Shown in pieces: positions 27,419 to 36,898 of a DNA stretch of 64,000 nt. The stretch's first letter is position 1, and every line of letters starts with the position of its first letter. The notes under the pieces are model-generated. The model saw only the letters and a list, made by a program, of their open reading frames with translations, ran no database searches and was not told the DNA's origin. The stretch is from Poseidonocella pacifica (GTDB taxonomy: Bacteria > Pseudomonadota > Alphaproteobacteria > Rhodobacterales > Rhodobacteraceae). The stretch covers positions 1 to 64,000 of the forward strand of contig NZ_FOJU01000008.1 in assembly GCF_900111875.1 (NCBI RefSeq), given 5' to 3'. The translations under genes were made by a program, and so were the position numbers.

Positions 27419-28725
27419 CCCAACCGATTGCCGACTCCGACCGCCTGCGCGACGTGATCGTCGTGGGCGGCGGGCTTGCGGGGCTCACGGCGGCCTATCG
27501 GTTGCGCGACCGCGATGTCTTGGTGCTTGAGGCCGCGCCGCGTGCCGGGGGCCGGGTGTGTTCGGTCTTGCACGGCAGTGTGCCGCTGAACCTAGGGGCG
27601 CATATGTTTTCCGGCCTCGGCACCCCGGTGGGTGATCTGGTGGCCGAACTGGGGCTGACCCGCACGCCAATCCGCGGCGCGCTGATGGCGATGTCGCTGG
27701 GCGGGCAGCACATGCAAGGGCGGCCCGAGCTTTGGCCGCTGCGCTTGCCGATGTCGCCGCGTGCGCGGGCGTCGTTTGTAAAGATGGGCTTGCGCCTGCG
27801 CTGGGGGGCGGCGCGCATGGCCCGCGCTATGGCGAATGGCACCGACGCCACGTTTGAGGATCACCGCACGCTAGCCCAATTCATCGGCCCATTGCACCCG
27901 CAGGTGGCGACGATGCTGGCCGCGCTGACCGAACGATCCGGCGGCGATCCCGCCACCATGTCCGCAGGTCACGCCCTGCGCAGTTTCACCTATGTCTGGA
28001 GCGGACAAGCCCCCGGTGCGAACCTGTCGGGGGGAAGTCAGCGGATGATCGACGCGCTGGTCGCGGCTATTGGCACCGACAGGGTGGTGACCAACACCCC
28101 CGTGACCCAAGTTCGGGACAGCGGCGATCATGTGTGCGTTGATCTGGCGGGCACCCAACTGCGCGCCAAGCGCTGCATCGTCAGCACCCCCGCGCCCATC
28201 GCGCGTACCGTCTTGTCCGGCCTGCCGGATGCGTGCAAGACCGCCCTTGGGCAGATCACCTATGGCGCCTTCCTAAGCGTCGCGCTTGGTGTGCGCGGGG
28301 CTGCGCCGTGGCGCGGAGCCTATGCGCTTGCCACCCCCGACGCGCCCCTCAGCGTGATGTTCGATCAGGGCACCGGGACCGACACAGGCACGCTTAGCTC
28401 GTTGATGCTGTTTCGCGGTGCGGCGGGGGCGGCCCAGCTTGCCGCTCTGTCCGATGATGCCCTGACCGAATGCGCGCATCGCCACCTGCACGACCTGTTC
28501 CCCGGCTCGGCGTTTCAGATCGAGACCACGCATATCGCCCGTTGGCCCCATGGTGCCCCGGTTGCGCAGCCCGGCAGGGCCACATTGCAAGCCCCGCTAC
28601 AGATGCCGCTGGGGCGCATTGCCCTTGCCGGGGATTATTTCCATTCGCCCAACATGGCGGCAGCGATCACCAGCGCTGAGCGGGCCGTCGCCCTGACCCG
28701 GGCCGATCCTGTGCCAGTTGCGTGA
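27415..28725 (+). CDS. FAD-dependent amine oxidase-like protein
   Basis: A 436-aa flavoprotein of the amine oxidase/phytoene desaturase superfamily. The FAD motif is VVGGGLAGLTAAYRL (about 15-29), then APRAGGRV, and the C-terminal GRIALAGDYFHSPNMAAA closes around the flavin. Candidate reactions are oxidation of an amine or amino acid released from the hydantoinase product. Its ATG is shared with the hydantoinase stop, a strong hint at one pathway. The start is set there; the longer frame is a shadow. Confidence 0.87.
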   Translation: MTQPIADSDRLRDVIVVGGGLAGLTAAYRLRDRDVLVLEAAPRAGGRVCSVLHGSVPLNLGAHMFSGLGTPVGDLVAELGLTRTPIRGALMAMSLGGQHMQGRPELWPLRLPMSPRARASFVKMGLRLRWGAARMARAMANGTDATFEDHRTLAQFIGPLHPQVATMLAALTERSGGDPATMSAGHALRSFTYVWSGQAPGANLSGGSQRMIDALVAAIGTDRVVTNTPVTQVRDSGDHVCVDLAGTQLRAKRCIVSTPAPIARTVLSGLPDACKTALGQITYGAFLSVALGVRGAAPWRGAYALATPDAPLSVMFDQGTGTDTGTLSSLMLFRGAAGAAQLAALSDDALTECAHRHLHDLFPGSAFQIETTHIARWPHGAPVAQPGRATLQAPLQMPLGRIALAGDYFHSPNMAAAITSAERAVALTRADPVPVA

Positions 28726-28812
28726 ACAGGCCGAATGCCTCTGTTCGCGGGGGCGATAAATCCCCATGATATCGCCAGGAAACAGGCCATCTTCGGGCCG
28801 GCCGAGGATGAT

Positions 28813-29586
28813 ATGACTCACGCGAACAGCTCTGACTCACCCGACGCCAAGCTTGGTTTGGTGTCACGCCTTGGCGCATTTGCCCTGATCGTGGCCATTG
28901 TGGCGCTGATCGCGGGGGCGGTCATCATGTTCGGCGTAAAGCTGGGGCTGTGGGAGCCTCTGCAAGGGTTCGTCTTGTATCGCACCTATTTCAACCCGAT
29001 CGCCTATACGGTGACGGCGCTTGCGCTTGTGGCTCTGGTGGTTCACCTGATCCGGCGCGACCGCACCCCGCTGGTGCTGTCGGTCGTCGCGCTTGTCATC
29101 GGCGCGGGGATGCTGGTGCCCCAGGTCATGGCGGCGCTTGATCCGCCGGTGCGCGCGCCCCCGATTCACGACATCACCACCGATACCGGCAGCCCGCCGC
29201 AGTTCCTTGTGCTGGATGACACCCGGCCCGGCGCGCGCAACAGCCTTGACTACGGCGGGGCCGAGACGGCGGAATCCCAGAAATCTGCCTTTCCCGATAT
29301 TGCACCGATCCAGACGGATCTGTCCGGGCAAGAAGCCTATCAGCGAGCGTTGAAGGTGGCCGGGGATATGGGCTGGAAGACCGTCGATGCCCAAGACGAC
29401 GCGCTTCGGTTCGAAGCGACCGCCCACACGCCGGTGTTTCATTTTGCCGATGATGTCGTGGTTGTCGTAAGCCCCGCGCCGACAGGCAGCCGGGTGGACA
29501 TCCGCAGTGTGTCCCGTGTGGGCCGCGGAGACCGGGGCGTCAACGCGGCACGGGTGCGCGCGTTTCTGGATGCGTTCGGGGCTTAG
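28813..29586 (+). CDS. DUF1499 membrane protein
   Basis: A 257-aa protein with about three N-terminal membrane helices (LGAFALIVAIVALIAGAVI and two more) and a soluble C-terminal DUF1499 domain (GWKTVDAQDDALRFEATAHT, DDVVVVVSP, SVSRVGRGDRGVNAARVRAFL). The role of the domain is not established. ATG 28,813 has a GAGG site; the upstream in-frame ATG does not. It is the last intact gene before the insertion-sequence cluster. Confidence 0.8.
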   Translation: MTHANSSDSPDAKLGLVSRLGAFALIVAIVALIAGAVIMFGVKLGLWEPLQGFVLYRTYFNPIAYTVTALALVALVVHLIRRDRTPLVLSVVALVIGAGMLVPQVMAALDPPVRAPPIHDITTDTGSPPQFLVLDDTRPGARNSLDYGGAETAESQKSAFPDIAPIQTDLSGQEAYQRALKVAGDMGWKTVDAQDDALRFEATAHTPVFHFADDVVVVVSPAPTGSRVDIRSVSRVGRGDRGVNAARVRAFLDAFGA

Positions 29587-29643
29587 GTGTTTGAACCCAC
29601 GGTTTGATGGTGTGATCCTTTTGAAAGAATACAAGGATTCCCT

Positions 29644-29993
29644 ATGGGACAAGTTCGTCACGGACGCGCCACGTACTGTTACCCGGCAGGCGATTTGCAT
29701 GGCAAATCTGCCGCGAGGGCACGCACGCCGTCAGAGCTGCAATACAGCGATCCATTGCCCGGGAGGGTTATGCGCAGCATGATCCCGAAAGGGGCAAGCT
29801 TCGCTCGCGACGCTGAGCGAAGAGCTGAGCATCAATCCGAAGACGGTTGCGAAGTGGCGTAAACGGCAGACGGTCGATGATCTCAAGTCCGGCCCAAAGG
29901 AGCCACGTTCGACGGTCCTCTCACGGAGGCTGAGGAGGCGGCCATCGTCGCGTTTCGACGCTACACGCTGCTGCCGCTTGATGACTGCCTCTA
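29644..29993 (+). pseudogene. IS481-family transposase, 5' remnant
   Basis: Starts MGQVRHG, then recognisable pieces appear in shifting frames: THAVRAAIQRS, LATLSEELSINPKTVAKW, RKRQTVDDLKSGPKEPRS and LTEAEEAAIVAFRRYTLL. These match the N-terminal HTH part of an IS481-type transposase. Frames change several times, and the gene is cut at 29,990 by the IS5 copy. Confidence 0.75.
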
Positions 29994-29994
29994 G

Positions 29995-30834
29995 GGTCAG
30001 GACCCATTGATTTCAGCGGCGTAGCATGATTCACGGCTCGAAAACCGAGCGGTGAACATGTCTGATCTTTACTGGCTGACAGACGCGCAGATGGCGCGTC
30101 TTGAGCCCTATCTCCCGAAGTCCCACGGCAAACCTCGCGTTGATGATCGGCGAGTGCTGAGCGGGATTATTTTTATCAATCGCAATGGCTTGAGATGGCG
30201 GGACGCGCCGCGCGAATATGGTCCGCACAAGACACTCTACAACCGTTGGAAGCGGTGGACCAACAAGGGGGTCTTTGCGCAGATGATGGCCGGGCTGGCA
30301 TCTGAGCACGGTGAGAAGAAGACAGTCATGATTGATGCGACTTACCTCAAGGCACATCGCACGGCGTCCAGCCTGGGCGTGAAAAAGGGGGGCGTGGTCG
30401 CCTGATCGGTCGAACCAAGGGCGGCGTGAACACCAAGCTTCATGCCATCTGCGACAGCAAAGGTCGCCCGATCAACTTCTTTGTCTCCGCCGGTCAGGTT
30501 AGCGATTACATTGGTGCCCGGGCTCTGGTCAGCAACATACCGGACGTCGATTGGTTGCTTGGGGACCGGGGATACGATGCCGACTGGTTCAGAGAAGCGT
30601 TGCAGGACAAAGGGATACGCGCCTGCATTCCCGGCCGGAAGCAACGCAAGAAACCCGTCCGCTACGATAAGCGGCGCTACACTAGGCGCAACCGCATCGA
30701 GATCATGTTCGGCAGGCTCAAGGACTGGCGGCGCGTCGCAACACGGTATGACAGGTGCCCAAAAGTCTTCTGCTCTGCCATCGCTCTCGCCGCTCTCGTC
30801 ATCTACTGGCTGTGAAACTCAATGAGTCCAGAGC
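29995..30834 (+). mobile_element. IS5-family (IS427 group) element, 840 bp
   Basis: A complete-looking insertion sequence. The left end GGTCAGGACCCATTGA and the right end (reverse complement GCTCTGGACTCATTGA) form imperfect inverted repeats. CTAG flanks both sides (29,991-29,994 and 30,835-30,838), fitting the target duplication of this group. It carries one transposase in two overlapping frames. Confidence 0.88.
30052..30815 (+). CDS. IS5/IS427 transposase, two-frame
   Basis: The first frame (30,052-30,405) reads SDLYWLTDAQMARLEPYLP through MIDATYLKAHRTASSLG; the second (to 30,815) reads RLIGRTKGGVNTKLHAICD, LLGDRGYDADWF and RNRIEIMFGRLKDWRRVATRYD. The DDE residues are split: first Asp in frame 1, second Asp and Glu in frame 2. 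The join needs a -1 shift at a run of five A and six G (30,382-30,392), the usual slippery site of IS427-type elements, so the gene may be functional rather than broken. Confidence 0.88.
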
Positions 30835-30849
30835 CTAGATGGAGGGGTC

Positions 30850-31212
30850 ATGCTGGGCAAAGTTCTGGGCGTTGAGCGGCGCCGACGGTGGAGTGACGAC
30901 GAAAAGCTCGAGATCGTGCTGGCGGCTGGTGTTGACGGGGCGACGGTGACCCAAGTCGCTCAGCGCTACGAGGTGACACGCTCTCAGATTTACGGGTGGC
31001 GACGGGACCTGAAGCAAAAGGGTCTCTGGTCGCCCGGGCCCGGCGCTCACTTCCTTCCCGTCGATTTCCCGGAGTCGGCGGCTCCAGCGCCCACGCCAAC
31101 CAGATCGGTTCCGGTGGAGTTGCGGTTGACCAACGGGAGATGCTTGAGGTTCGACAGCGGCATGGACGGCGAAGCTCTGACGCGGCTGATCCGGGCCGTC
31201 GAGGCGGCATGA
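30850..31212 (+). CDS. tnpA: IS66 accessory protein TnpA
   Basis: A 120-aa IS66-type OrfA. An HTH reads RRWSDDEKLEIVLAAG and VTQVAQRYEVTRSQIYGWRRDL, and the C-terminal half is the usual variable region (VELRLTNGRCLRFD). It is required with TnpB and TnpC for transposition in known elements. Its stop overlaps the tnpB start. Confidence 0.92.
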   Translation: MLGKVLGVERRRRWSDDEKLEIVLAAGVDGATVTQVAQRYEVTRSQIYGWRRDLKQKGLWSPGPGAHFLPVDFPESAAPAPTPTRSVPVELRLTNGRCLRFDSGMDGEALTRLIRAVEAA

Positions 31213-31556
31213 TCGGTCCGGGAACGGGCGTGCGGGTCTACCTTGCCTGCGGCGCCACAGATATGAGGAAGGGCATTTCTGGCCTATCCGCCATGGCACA
31301 GGACGTTCTGCGTCAGAAGCCTGCAAGCGGCGCGGTCTTCGCGTTCCGGGGGCGCCGGGGCGACCGGCTCAAGCTGCTCTACTGGGATGGTCAAGGCTTC
31401 TGCCTTTACTACAAGGTTCTGGAACGCGGGCGCTTCCCGTGGCCGAGCACCGAAGGCGGCGTTGCCCGGCTTACCTCGGCTCAGCTGGCCATGCTGTGGG
31501 AAGGGATCGATTGGCGCCGTCCGGACTGGGGCGCGCCCCCTGCGCGCGTGGGATAG
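31209..31556 (+). CDS. tnpB: IS66 accessory protein TnpB
   Basis: A 115-aa IS66 OrfB. VYLACGATDMRKGISGLSA and LKLLYWDGQGFCLYYK are the family hallmarks. The start ATG overlaps the tnpA stop (ATGA), setting the start downstream of the longest frame. Confidence 0.93.
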   Translation: MIGPGTGVRVYLACGATDMRKGISGLSAMAQDVLRQKPASGAVFAFRGRRGDRLKLLYWDGQGFCLYYKVLERGRFPWPSTEGGVARLTSAQLAMLWEGIDWRRPDWGAPPARVG

Positions 31557-31618
31557 ATTATCTCCCTGAAGGCCCTTGTTTTGTTGGCTATTATGGGCGC
31601 TGCGTGGTATCTGTCGGC

Positions 31619-33238
31619 ATGTCTGATGACGCCGATATCCTCTCCAACGATCCCGCCGTTCTGAAGGCGATGATCGCCGCCCTCCAGCCGGAGAATGCCC
31701 GCATGGCGGCCACGCTGCAGGCTCATGAACACCTGGTCCAGACGCTGCGGCTGAGGGTTGCGAAACTGCAGAAACAGGCCTTCGGCAAGTCGTCGGAAAA
31801 GATCGAACGGGAGATTGCCCAGCTCGAGCTCGCGCTGGAAGACCTGTTGATCGCGGCGGCCGAGCTGCGCAGCGAACCGAACGAAGATGAGGATGCGGGC
31901 CCTCTCGACATGGTGCCCGAAGCCGCCGAGGTGAAACCCCGCCGCATGCCGCGGGTATCGGATGGGACACCCCGCGAACGCCGCGAACTCGATCCCGGCA
32001 CCTGCTGCCCGGAGTGCGGGGGCGAGCTGCGCGTGGTAGGAGAAGATGTCAGCGAGCTGCTCGACATGGTTGCCGCGCAGATGAATGTGATCCAGATCGC
32101 ACGGGTGAAGAAGTCGTGCCGCCGCTGCGAGAAGATGGTTCAGCCTGCCGCCCCGAGCCGCCCGATCCCCGGCAGCATGGCCGGGCCAGGCCTTCTGGCC
32201 CATGTCCTGGTCTCAAAGTTCGATGATCACGTTCCGCTCTATCGCCTCAACGAGATTTATGCCCGCATGGGCGCCGAAGTGCCGGACAGCACGTTGCTGG
32301 ACTGGTGCGGCCGGGCCATGAAGGTGCTCGAACCGGTCATCGAAAGGATCGAGGCCGAGGTCATGGCCGCGCCGATCCTCCATGCGGACGATACTCCGAT
32401 CCGCGTATTGGACCGATCACGCCGGGACCGCGGCCTCGGCAAAGGGGTCAAGCAAGGTCGGGTCTGGGCCTATGTCTCAGATCAGAGGCCCTGGGCCGGC
32501 AGCGCACCGCCTGGTGTGGTCTACCGCTTCTCGCCGGACCGGAAAGGGGAGCATCCTCGGCAGCACCTGCACGCCAGCGGCGGCATCCTGCAGTCCGATG
32601 CCTACGCAGGCTTTGCCCAGCTTTATGAGTCGCGGGCGGACGGCAGTAGCCAGTTCAGGGAGGCGGCCTGCTGGGCTCATCTGCGACGCGACTTCCACGA
32701 TGTCTGGTAGGCAACCAGGTCGGAGATCGCACGCGAGGCGCTCGATCGGATCGGGAAGCTCTACGACGTCGAACGGCAGATCGCCGGTCAGCCCGCCGGA
32801 CTGTGCAAGGCGGCGCGGCAACAGCACTCCAGGCCCAAGGTCGACGCCTTCAAGACGTGGGCCGAGGCGCAACTCGTGCGCATCCCAGGCAAGGGCAATC
32901 TTGCCAAAGCCTTCCGCTATGGGCTCTCCCGTTGGCACTCCTTCGAACTCTGCCTCGAGGACGGGCGCATCGGCATCGACAACAACCCGGCCGAACGCGC
33001 CATGCGCCCGATCGGGATCGGGCGCCGCAACTGGCTGTTCGCCGGCTCCGACAGCGGTGGCGAGACCCTCGCCCGGGCCATGACGTTGATCGAGACCGCC
33101 AAGATGAGCGAACTGGACCCGCAGGCCTGGCTGGCCGACGTCCTCGACCGCATCCACGATCACAAGATCAACCGGCTCGACGAACTGCTCCCATGGAACT
33201 GGCAGCCGAGACGCCAGCCTGAGAGCGAGGCCGCCTGA
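31619..33238 (+). pseudogene. tnpC: IS66 transposase TnpC with in-frame TAG
   Basis: Full length (539 codons) and almost intact: an N-terminal Leu-rich helix, zinc finger CCPECGG/CRRCEK, then the DDE core with HADDTP, LQSDAYAGF and [11 protein letters not shown] single TAG at 32,708-32,710, after DFHDVW, stops translation between the second Asp and the catalytic Glu, so the element is not autonomous unless the codon is suppressed. The frame is otherwise continuous. Confidence 0.9.
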
Positions 33239-33534
33239 TGGCTGAGACAACCTATGTCTGCTTGCTCAGCCACGTCGCCAGCCTGCTCGGAGAGGAGTTG
33301 GACCTTCTCGAAGCCATCGTCAGCAATGATGACAACCTCACCTACGGCAATATCGTCAGCGTCCAGCTCAGTCAGGACAACTACCAGAATGCCCTCACGG
33401 ATGACGGTATCGACGAACTTCGGGACATGCTCATGTCTGCCCGGGTCTCGATCGAGCAATGGCATAGCTTCCTCGAGGACTTCGTGGACGACCCCGACAT
33501 CATCGAACGCGTCAAGAACATTCCACTGCGGTAG
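33238..33534 (+). CDS. IS66 passenger hypothetical protein
   Basis: A 98-aa acidic helical protein starting at an ATG that overlaps the tnpC stop (TGATG). It lies before the right end of the IS66 element (CGCTTAC, 33,543-33,549), so it is carried by the transposon. No known domain was recognised. It is intact although tnpC is not. Confidence 0.65.
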   Translation: MAETTYVCLLSHVASLLGEELDLLEAIVSNDDNLTYGNIVSVQLSQDNYQNALTDDGIDELRDMLMSARVSIEQWHSFLEDFVDDPDIIERVKNIPLR

Positions 33535-33650
33535 TTATCGGGCGCTTACGACGCTGCCGCTCATACGCAATGGTCAGGTTCCTTCTCGTCGCTGCATGCG
33601 AAAAGAATACTCATACGGCGCAGACAAGGTCAGGTAGGAAGCGGCGGTTG

Positions 33651-33666
33651 CCTGCTCCCGCAACCA
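33651..33666 (+). other. attR, copy of the tRNA-fMet 3' end
   Basis: CCTGCTCCCGCAACCA repeats bases 80-95 of the tRNA gene with one change. No upstream tRNA body is present here. Reading the recombinase frame leftward from this point gives the tail VAGAGNRRFLPDLVCAV and a stop, which would form in the excised circle. Both facts support this as the right junction of the island. Confidence 0.68.
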
Positions 33667-33692
33667 ACTCAAACGAACTGTCGCAAATATCC

Positions 33693-33717
33693 AAGCCCGC
33701 CCCTCCGGCGGGCTTTG
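33693..33717 (+). terminator. Terminator behind attR
   Basis: AAGCCCGCC pairs with GGCGGGCTT around a 5-nt loop, followed by TGTTA. It sits 26 nt past the tRNA-like CCA and looks like the original tRNA-fMet terminator left on the far side of the insertion. Confidence 0.75.
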
Positions 33718-34014
33718 TTATGTTCAGCATCTTCAAGAACTCTGCTCGCAGATCATGGCGATGAACCGGCCCTTCCACATCGTCTGTCTCCTCGTTTGGT
33801 GAACAGGCTAACTTTGAATCGCGGACTTATTTTGGGGAGCCGCTCACGCGGATCCTACAATAACACTCACGCGTTTTTCCCTGCGGGAACGCTCTACTGC
33901 GCGACTGGAAAGGGGGCGTATTGGCGATACCGGCCGAGGATAGGAGAGACCGGTTCGCCGGTAAACGTGGCCGGAGGCGCGGGCTACAATCTTTATACGC
34001 GGCAGGAATTGTCC
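33718..34014. other. Gene-free flank
   Basis: About 300 bp between the putative island end and the flavoprotein gene. Short open frames only, no motif recognised. It likely contains the 3' untranslated region of the minus-strand operon. Confidence 0.4.
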
Positions 34015-35442
34015 TTACTGCGTCCCGGCACCCGGCAAACTGGGGCAAGGGGTGTATTCGTCCCCGTTGAGTTCGGCGGTATCGTAAGCTTGCAGCCGGT
34101 CGAACTGCAAGCCCACGTCCTCGGCGAAGAAGGCGGCGGCGATGGCGCGACCAAGGCGCTTGGCGCCGACACTGACTGCGGGGATGTCGCCGGACACCTT
34201 CCCGTGGCTCAGCATCGCCGCATCGTTGAAGCAGTGGATGCGTGCGAGGGCCGGGCAGGCGCCGGGCGTCTTTTCGAGAAAGGTGAAATCCGGCGCGAGA
34301 TAGGGAGCAGTGCCAAGGGGGCCATCCGGAGAGACGTCCTCGGGAAAATCGGGACGGTCGGCCCAGGACAACACATGCGGCGCAATTTGTGACAACTCGG
34401 CCCGGTTGCCAAAGTCGTTTCGGAAACCCGTGCCGGCGATGAGAAAATCGGTCACGATGCTGCCCTGCGAGGTGTCGACGCGCAGCCTGTCATTTTCTGC
34501 CGAGGCACCGGTGAGAGCGCAGCCGAGATGGAAGAAGGCGTTTTTGTACCGGGACACCCGGCGTACGGAATGGCGAGGCGGAGGGACCTGCGTCTGTGCG
34601 GCGTAGCCGTGGATCTTCAGCTTCCAATGATCGGGCAGGGATCCCAGTCCCAGTTCGGTGCCAGGACTGGCAATGCCTGTCAGCTTGTTCACCGCAGGGA
34701 GACTTGATCGACGGATAAGCAGGTCAACGCGGGCGGCCCCGAACTCTAGCGCGGTGGCGGCGTTATCCATAGCCGAGGCGCCCGCGCCGACTACGATGAC
34801 ATTGCGGCCTTCGAGTTTTCTGAAATCTATATTGTCGGCGCTGTGCGCCCAGAGGTGGGCCGGGACGCTCGTCAGCACCTCTGGCACTGCGCCGCCCCCA
34901 AGGCCGGAACGACCGGTAGCGAGCACCACGCGCCGGGCGCTTACCACGACGCTTCTCTCAGGGCCGTCCAGCGTGGCGCGCAACAGATTGCCATCGCCGC
35001 GCAGGTCGGTCAGTCGGGTTTCGTTGCGCACGGGTAGATCAAGGACGCGCCGGTACCAGCGCAGGTAATCCATCCACTGGCCCTTGGGGATCTTGTCCAG
35101 CGCATCCCAGGCCGCGCGCCCCCACTGGGCGGTGAACCATGCACGGAATGTCAAAGCGGGAAGTCCCAGTGCCGGGCCAGTCAGCGCTTTGGGCGAACGC
35201 AATGTGCGCATCCGGGCGAATGTATCCCACGGGCCTTCATACCCTTCTGGCGCGGCATCGATGGCGAAGCTGTTGTCGATCCCCAGCATCTGCAGTTCGG
35301 CCAGCGCCGCAAGGCCGCACATGCCTGCGCCGACGATCAGTACATCGGTCACGCCGTCTTGCGCAGGCACCCAGGGCGCCGCGGGCAGGCACAGGTTTTC
35401 CATATCCTCGGCGAGGCGGGTTTCGAGATCGGCAAGGCTCAT
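34015..35442 (-). CDS. FAD/NAD(P)-binding monooxygenase-like protein
   Basis: A 475-aa flavoprotein of the flavin-containing monooxygenase/lysine N-oxygenase type. FAD motif VLIVGAGMCGLAAL (about 34-47), second dinucleotide motif NVIVVGAGASAMDNA (about 213-227) and a late ATG-like motif FLIAGTGFRND are visible. Such enzymes hydroxylate N or S atoms with NADPH and O2. It is last in the operon with hydantoinase A/B and overlaps the aminotransferase by 4 bp. Confidence 0.88.
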   Translation of the reverse strand: MSLADLETRLAEDMENLCLPAAPWVPAQDGVTDVLIVGAGMCGLAALAELQMLGIDNSFAIDAAPEGYEGPWDTFARMRTLRSPKALTGPALGLPALTFRAWFTAQWGRAAWDALDKIPKGQWMDYLRWYRRVLDLPVRNETRLTDLRGDGNLLRATLDGPERSVVVSARRVVLATGRSGLGGGAVPEVLTSVPAHLWAHSADNIDFRKLEGRNVIVVGAGASAMDNAATALEFGAARVDLLIRRSSLPAVNKLTGIASPGTELGLGSLPDHWKLKIHGYAAQTQVPPPRHSVRRVSRYKNAFFHLGCALTGASAENDRLRVDTSQGSIVTDFLIAGTGFRNDFGNRAELSQIAPHVLSWADRPDFPEDVSPDGPLGTAPYLAPDFTFLEKTPGACPALARIHCFNDAAMLSHGKVSGDIPAVSVGAKRLGRAIAAAFFAEDVGLQFDRLQAYDTAELNGDEYTPCPSLPGAGTQ

Positions 35443-36890
35443 GCGCTGATCCTTTCATCCGACTTGTGGCGGAACCGTGCAGTTGCCGGATCGCAGCGGT
35501 AATCTGCTGCGCGGGCCTCGGCCTCCTGCGCAAGCGTGGCGACGCCGGAGAGGATACGTTTCACCTCGTCATCGGAATGCAGCCACGACAGGTTGAGCCG
35601 CACCCAGCCGGGCTTTTCCATCTCGTATCCGGCTGACAGGCGCGAGAACAGCGCGTCCGATCCGTCTTCGTCGATGCCCAGAAGCGCGTGCGCGTAAGGC
35701 CCCGCGCAGGCGCAGCCGCCGCGTACCTGGATGCCGTGGATGTCGCTCAACATGCGGGTGAACAGCTGGTGGTGGACGTAGCCGGCTGCACCGCGCACCC
35801 GGAAGGACAGGATCGGCAGCGCCTCGGCGCCCGAGCGGTCGAGCATCTCGATCTGCGGCACCTCTTTCCACGCCTCGAGTGCCCGGGCGCGCAGGGAGTG
35901 GTCTATATTGCCGATGCGGGCGGCGCCCACGGCGTCCTTGACCAGCATCACCAGCGCGGCGCGGATATCACCGACCACATTCGGCGTGCCACCCTCTTCG
36001 CGGGCCTCGACCCGGGCGGAATAATTGTGCTTCCACGGTGAGACGAAGGTCACGGTGCCGCCACCGGGCGCCGTAGGTGTGCTGCGCTGTACGAGGCTGT
36101 CGCGCACCACCGCAACGCCGGAGGCGCCCGGACCGCCGGGGAACTTGTGGGTGGAAAAGACGATGGCGTCCTTCTTTGCATCCGGTGCGGGGGACATGTC
36201 CATGGGCAGGTAGGGCGCGCCACCGGCGTAATCCCAGATCGCCAGAGCGCCGTGGGCTTTCAAAAGTCGCGTCACCGGGTCCGGCTCTGTCAGTATTCCG
36301 GTTACGTTCGACGCCACCGAAAAGCTGCCCACCAAGAGATCGGCCTTGGCGTTGGCCTTCAACAGGTCGCGCAGGTGCGCAAGGTCGACGCCGCCTTTGC
36401 CGGGCTTGGCCACCAGTACCTCGGCGCCGCTTTCACGCCACGGCAGGATGTTGGAATGATGCTCGTAGGGGCCGTGGATCACCACCACCCGTTCACCCGC
36501 GCGCACCCGGTCCTCGATCCGCAAAAGTCGCTCGATGCGGTTGAGCCCGGCTGTCGCGCCAGAGCCTGCAAAGATCACGTGCCCGTCGGCGCCCACCCCG
36601 GTAAGACGGGCGATGGTCGTGCGGGCCTCTTCGCGCATACGGGTCATCGCTTCGCCGGTGGCCGACGCTTCGGTGTGACTGTTGGCGTACCAAGGCAGAA
36701 CATCTTCGGCCACGAACGCTTCGACCTGCCGCAGCGCGCGCCCCGAGGCCACGTAGTCGGCGTAGAGCAACGCTTTCATGCCGTAGGGCGTCTTGAACGG
36801 CATGTCGCGGCCGATGAGGCCATCTTGCAGGTACTCAAGGATGTCGGCGCGGTCAAGCGAGGCGCGAAAGCGAGCGAGGGGGGTCATCAA
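35439..36890 (-). CDS. Class V aminotransferase, cysteine desulfurase-like
   Basis: A 483-aa PLP enzyme. The Schiff-base Lys is in VFSTHKFPGGPGASG, the cofactor His in GPYEHHSN, and a Cys lies in the late loop GGCACAGPYAHALLG, as in cysteine desulfurases. It is longer than NifS/IscS because of an N-terminal extension. Within this operon a role in C-S or C-N cleavage of the imported compound is more likely than Fe-S assembly; that is inferred from context. Confidence 0.87.
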   Translation of the reverse strand: MMTPLARFRASLDRADILEYLQDGLIGRDMPFKTPYGMKALLYADYVASGRALRQVEAFVAEDVLPWYANSHTEASATGEAMTRMREEARTTIARLTGVGADGHVIFAGSGATAGLNRIERLLRIEDRVRAGERVVVIHGPYEHHSNILPWRESGAEVLVAKPGKGGVDLAHLRDLLKANAKADLLVGSFSVASNVTGILTEPDPVTRLLKAHGALAIWDYAGGAPYLPMDMSPAPDAKKDAIVFSTHKFPGGPGASGVAVVRDSLVQRSTPTAPGGGTVTFVSPWKHNYSARVEAREEGGTPNVVGDIRAALVMLVKDAVGAARIGNIDHSLRARALEAWKEVPQIEMLDRSGAEALPILSFRVRGAAGYVHHQLFTRMLSDIHGIQVRGGCACAGPYAHALLGIDEDGSDALFSRLSAGYEMEKPGWVRLNLSWLHSDDEVKRILSGVATLAQEAEARAADYRCDPATARFRHKSDERISA

Positions 36891-36898
36891 GGCGATCC

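Larger units (their letters stand above)
30839..33549 (+). mobile_element. IS66-family element, left end lost
   Basis: tnpA-tnpB-tnpC plus a small passenger gene. The right terminus ends CGCTTAC (reverse complement of the IS66 GTAAGCG end). No matching GTAAGCG lies left of tnpA; there the sequence meets the IS5 target site and the IS481 fragment. The element is therefore 5' truncated. Confidence 0.8.

Noticed and set aside
30052-30815. IS5 transposase as a pseudogene because of two frames
   Set aside because: The frames meet at an A5G6 slippery run and IS427-group elements normally use programmed frameshifting there, so it is listed as potentially functional.
18312-32710. Possible stop-codon recoding (TAG/TGA read through) in tnpC, IS6 transposase and the deaminase-like gene
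   Set aside because: In-frame stops occur only in transposases and decayed genes; none of the intact metabolic or transport genes contains an internal stop, and many use TGA or TAG as normal terminators.
33641-33666. A second complete tRNA gene at the right repeat
   Set aside because: Only the 3' acceptor and T-stem edge match; no anticodon or D arm lies upstream, where IS66-flanking DNA is found.
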